The translations under genes were made by a program, and so were the position numbers. This document shows, in pieces, positions 44,082 through 46,363 of a stretch of 46,363 nucleotides of DNA. The notes beneath the pieces are model-generated. The model was given only the letters and a program-made list of their open reading frames with translations. It searched no databases and was not told where the DNA came from. How positions within the stretch are numbered: position 1 is the first letter of the stretch; every line of letters starts with the position of its first letter. The DNA lies in NCBI GenBank assembly GCA_029567325.1, contig JAKQLF010000281.1:1-46363 (forward strand), given 5' to 3'. This DNA comes from Bacteroidota bacterium. GTDB taxonomy: Bacteria; Bacteroidota; Bacteroidia; Chitinophagales; Saprospiraceae.

Positions 44082-44873
44082 TTATAAATTACCCTTTATA
44101 GCTCTATCCAGGTGCACATATCCTCCATCAACATGAATGAGCTGGCCTGTTGTATGACTTGACACATTGGACAATAAGAAAACTGCCATATTCGCTATCT
44201 CTACAGGTGCAGTCATCCTATTTCCAAAAGGAATCTCTGATTCTATTTCTTTTTTTCGCAATTCTGGATCTGGAAGTGAAGAAAGCCAATTTTTATACAT
44301 ATGGGTATAACATTCTGCAACAATGACAGCATTGACCCTGATACCGTAAGGCAGCAATTCTACAGCCCACTCTCGTGTCAAACCATTTCTCGCACCATTA
44401 GCAGCAGCATAACCAGAAGTCCCACCCTGCCCTGTTTCTGCTACTTTGGAAATTATATTTACAATACTACCACCAGACTGCTTGAGGAAAGGTAATAAAT
44501 GATGAGCCATTAGATAATAATGTACAGTATTGGCATGATAACTTTGTATAAAGCCTTCATAACTGCCGTGTTCCAGTCCAACACCGTCATTGAGACCTGC
44601 ATTATTGACGAGCCCATGAATATTACCGTACTTTTGTGTGATAGCTTTCACAACCTCCTTACATTGTTGTGGATCATTCAGGTTAGCAACAAATTGGTCG
44701 CATTTATTACCTTGAGCAATCAAGGTGTCAGATAAGGATAAATTATCTTTTAAGTCTTTACCTACGATCACTGGGATTGCTCCTTCATTTGCAAGAGTAG
44801 TAGTAATTGCTTCGCCAATACCCAAAGCACCCCCAGTCACCACAACCACTTTATCTTTTAATTTAAAATCCAT
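44082..44873 (-). CDS. SDR-family dehydrogenase of the L-fucose pathway (L-fucose dehydrogenase-like)
   Basis: 263 residues with a Rossmann fold: the cofactor loop VTGGALGIG at 12-20, the NNAG segment near 90, SIVNIISK with the catalytic Ser, and the family tail GQLIHVDGGYVHLDRA. The catalytic motif is normally Y-x-x-x-K; here it reads YAAAN (Tyr155, Asn159), so the catalytic Lys is replaced by Asn (codon AAT). The operon with a lactonase, a mutarotase and a fucose permease points to L-fucose oxidation to L-fucono-1,5-lactone; oxidation of 2-keto-3-deoxy-L-fuconate is the alternative. The gene starts 2 nt after the lactonase stop. Confidence 0.82.
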   Translation of the reverse strand: MDFKLKDKVVVVTGGALGIGEAITTTLANEGAIPVIVGKDLKDNLSLSDTLIAQGNKCDQFVANLNDPQQCKEVVKAITQKYGNIHGLVNNAGLNDGVGLEHGSYEGFIQSYHANTVHYYLMAHHLLPFLKQSGGSIVNIISKVAETGQGGTSGYAAANGARNGLTREWAVELLPYGIRVNAVIVAECYTHMYKNWLSSLPDPELRKKEIESEIPFGNRMTAPVEIANMAVFLLSNVSSHTTGQLIHVDGGYVHLDRAIKGNL

Positions 44874-44875
44874 TC

Positions 44876-45709
44876 TTATAAATTGTAAAAAGCAGTTGCG
44901 TTTTCAGCAAAAAAAGCGCTTTTTTCTGCAGATGTAAATGTATCAAAATATTTATTCACAATTCCCAATACTTGCTCATATTTACCAGCGACCAAACATA
45001 CAGGCCAGTCAGAACCAAACATCACTTTTTGAATACCGAAGGCATTCAAAACTACATCCAGATAAGGTAACAATTGCTCATAGGTCCAATGATCATAATC
45101 TGCTTCCGTGATCATACCGGAAATTTTACAAGAAACATTTTCTAGTTTACCTAGTTCTTCCATATTTCGTTGCCAGTCTACAATTTCGCCCATTTTGATG
45201 AATGGCTTGGCGATGTGATCTACTACAAATTTTTGATCTGGAAATTGCTTTGCTAACTTAATGGAATTTTCAAGGTGTTGGGGAAATATGAGGATATCAT
45301 AAGTGAAGTCAAAATCTTTTAAGCTACCAATGCCATTGAGGAAGGCGTCTTGGAGCATAAAATCGGGGTGTTCGCCTTGCAAGACATGTCTAAACCCTTT
45401 AATTTCAGTAAACTGAGCAAAGTAATCCAACCGCTCTGATATTTTTGGAGATCTTAAATCAACCCAACCAACAACACCTTTGACAAAGTCATTTTCTCGG
45501 GCTATTTTTAAAAGAAAAAGTGTCTCTTCTTCTATTTGGTCTGCTTGGACTGCCACGCATCCCATCACTTGATTTTCATTATATACTTCCGACAAATCAG
45601 CTGGATAAAAATCTCTTCTGATCACTTTCATGTCTTCATCAATCCAATCATGTTTGACTGGTTCATATTTCCAAAAATGCTGATGACTGTCAATTATTTT
45701 TATATCCAT
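44876..45709 (-). CDS. L-fuconolactonase-like metal-dependent hydrolase (amidohydrolase family)
   Basis: 277 residues. It has the TIM-barrel layout of the amidohydrolase_2/COG3618 group: IIDSHQHFW with the metal-binding H-x-H (His 9 and 11) at the N-terminus, VVGWVDLRSP, GFRHVLQGEH, FVVDHIAKP with a barrel His, and MFGSDWPVC with the conserved Asp near the end. Characterised relatives hydrolyse L-fucono-1,5-lactone or L-rhamnono-lactone to the acid. It sits between the mutarotase and dehydrogenase genes (20-nt and 2-nt gaps), which supports the fucose assignment. Confidence 0.88.
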   Translation of the reverse strand: MDIKIIDSHQHFWKYEPVKHDWIDEDMKVIRRDFYPADLSEVYNENQVMGCVAVQADQIEEETLFLLKIARENDFVKGVVGWVDLRSPKISERLDYFAQFTEIKGFRHVLQGEHPDFMLQDAFLNGIGSLKDFDFTYDILIFPQHLENSIKLAKQFPDQKFVVDHIAKPFIKMGEIVDWQRNMEELGKLENVSCKISGMITEADYDHWTYEQLLPYLDVVLNAFGIQKVMFGSDWPVCLVAGKYEQVLGIVNKYFDTFTSAEKSAFFAENATAFYNL

Positions 45710-45729
45710 TAGAGATGCGTTTTAAATCC

Positions 45730-46071
45730 TTAAGAATCAAGTAAACTAAAGATTTCGTCCATCAGTCGCCATTTTTCGCCAGCTTTTGAATTTGGCAAAG
45801 CCTGTTGATATTTCCACATTAAATTTTCCCATTCTTGCACTTTAGGATTTGACCTATCCATTTGTGATTTCGTGGCAAAATCAAAGGATTGATCTACTTC
45901 CATGATCATAAATAATCGATTTTCAACCCTATAAATGTGCATGTCCAAAATGCCGGAGTTTAAAATGGAAGCTTTTATTTCTGGCCAAATTTTTACATGA
46001 TACTGTTCATATTCAGAAATTAAAACCTGGTCATCAACCAAGTCTAGTGCAAGACAAAACCTCTTCATCAA
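45730..46071 (-). CDS. L-rhamnose/L-fucose mutarotase-family protein
   Basis: 113 residues, the length of RhaM-type mutarotases. The segments LALDLVDDQVLISEYEQYHVKIWPEI with the catalytic-type His, MHIYRVENRLFMIMEV and QEWENLMWKYQ match the L-rhamnose mutarotase family. It interconverts the anomers of a 6-deoxy-hexose before oxidation. Its ATG overlaps the fucP stop by 4 bp (46068-46071), and the lactonase follows after 20 nt, so it belongs to the fucose operon. The family also contains members active on L-fucose; the substrate is inferred from context. Confidence 0.87.
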   Translation of the reverse strand: MMKRFCLALDLVDDQVLISEYEQYHVKIWPEIKASILNSGILDMHIYRVENRLFMIMEVDQSFDFATKSQMDRSNPKVQEWENLMWKYQQALPNSKAGEKWRLMDEIFSLLDS

Positions 46072-46363
46072 TGTGTCATTTTGATGGGTGAAATTGTGGA
46101 TCCTTTTGATTCCTTATTTTTAATAAAGCCATAAATTCCTATCACTAGAAAACACAAAACAGGCATAATGTAGGAGATTTGAATGTTCCCACCCATGCTG
46201 TCACTGATGTATCCCATGATGACTGGAATGAATGCACCTCCCACAATACCCATTACTAAAAAAGCAGAAGCCATCTTACTTTCCTCTTCAGTAAGTCCTT
46301 CTAATCCTAATGAAAATATAGTAGGAAACATAATCGACATAAAGAAAGGAGTTGCAATCAAAG
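46068..46363 (-). CDS. L-fucose:H+ symporter-like MFS permease, C-terminal part (5' end outside window)
   Basis: About 97 residues remain; the frame is open to the window edge, so the gene starts beyond it. The visible part has three membrane helices with FFMSIMFPTIFSLGLEGL, SAFLVMGIVGGAFIPVIMGYISD and ISYIMPVLCFLVIGIYGF, which match the last helices of the FucP group of MFS sugar symporters. It would import L-fucose with protons. It is the first visible gene of the fucose operon (fucP, mutarotase, lactonase, dehydrogenase). Confidence 0.85.
   Translation of the reverse strand, partial: LIATPFFMSIMFPTIFSLGLEGLTEEESKMASAFLVMGIVGGAFIPVIMGYISDSMGGNIQISYIMPVLCFLVIGIYGFIKNKESKGSTISPIKMTH

Overview
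The window is chromosomal DNA from a member of the Bacteroidota, most plausibly a Saprospiraceae-like environmental bacterium (family placement is inference). The phylum-level evidence is seen directly: an AT-rich sequence, a TonB-receptor-like barrel, two proteins ending in type IX secretion (T9SS) sorting domains, many short-lipobox lipoproteins, a FucP/fuconolactonase sugar operon, and -7 promoter elements of the TAnnTTTG type. No rRNA, tRNA, CRISPR, transposase or phage gene was found. The genes truncated by the window edges are the outer-membrane barrel at the left and the fucose permease at the right.

Layout. 1-6 kb: the end of a TonB-receptor-like barrel, then two secreted amidohydrolase-family genes, one a 1024-residue fusion whose first half has lost its metal motif. 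6.6-8.8 kb: a Kef-type cation/proton antiporter. 8.8-10.4 kb: a stand-alone ATP-dependent DNA ligase. 10.5-12.3 kb: a 200-bp array of eight alternating inverted repeats immediately upstream of an AAA+ ATPase fused to a PD-(D/E)XK-like domain, closed by a strong terminator. 12.3-16 kb: the housekeeping operon carA-eno-divIC-sucD. 16.3-21.1 kb: a Dna2-like nuclease-helicase and an FAD amine oxidoreductase, separated by a hairpin-rich gap. 21.2-26.9 kb: an ECF sigma factor, a membrane-anchored barrel protein and a lipoprotein joined by 4-bp overlaps, preceded by a giant T9SS surface protein of eleven cysteine-rich repeats. 27-30.9 kb: small accessory genes, including an EGF-like lipoprotein and a secreted Hcp-like protein. 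30.9-36 kb: a GH13 glycosidase lipoprotein, a DUF3052-like protein, and the hexuronate genes kdgK and uxaC. 36.4-40.7 kb: a VOC protein, an MsrB lipoprotein paired with a thioredoxin-like T9SS protein, a class D beta-lactamase homologue and a membrane protein. 40.8-44.1 kb: a Gfo/Idh/MocA oxidoreductase, an orphan small gene bracketed by 12 copies of an 18-bp GAATTC-centred motif, and dinB. 44.1-46.4 kb: an oxidative L-fucose operon (fucP, mutarotase, lactonase, dehydrogenase).

The sugar genes point to use of fucose- and uronate-containing polysaccharides. The most unusual material is (i) the inverted-repeat array with its ATPase/nuclease, (ii) the GAATTC-motif array around the orphan gene beside dinB, (iii) the repeat-protein/sigma/anchored-barrel cluster and (iv) the secreted Hcp-like protein. 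All product names come from reading motifs by eye; no database search was run.
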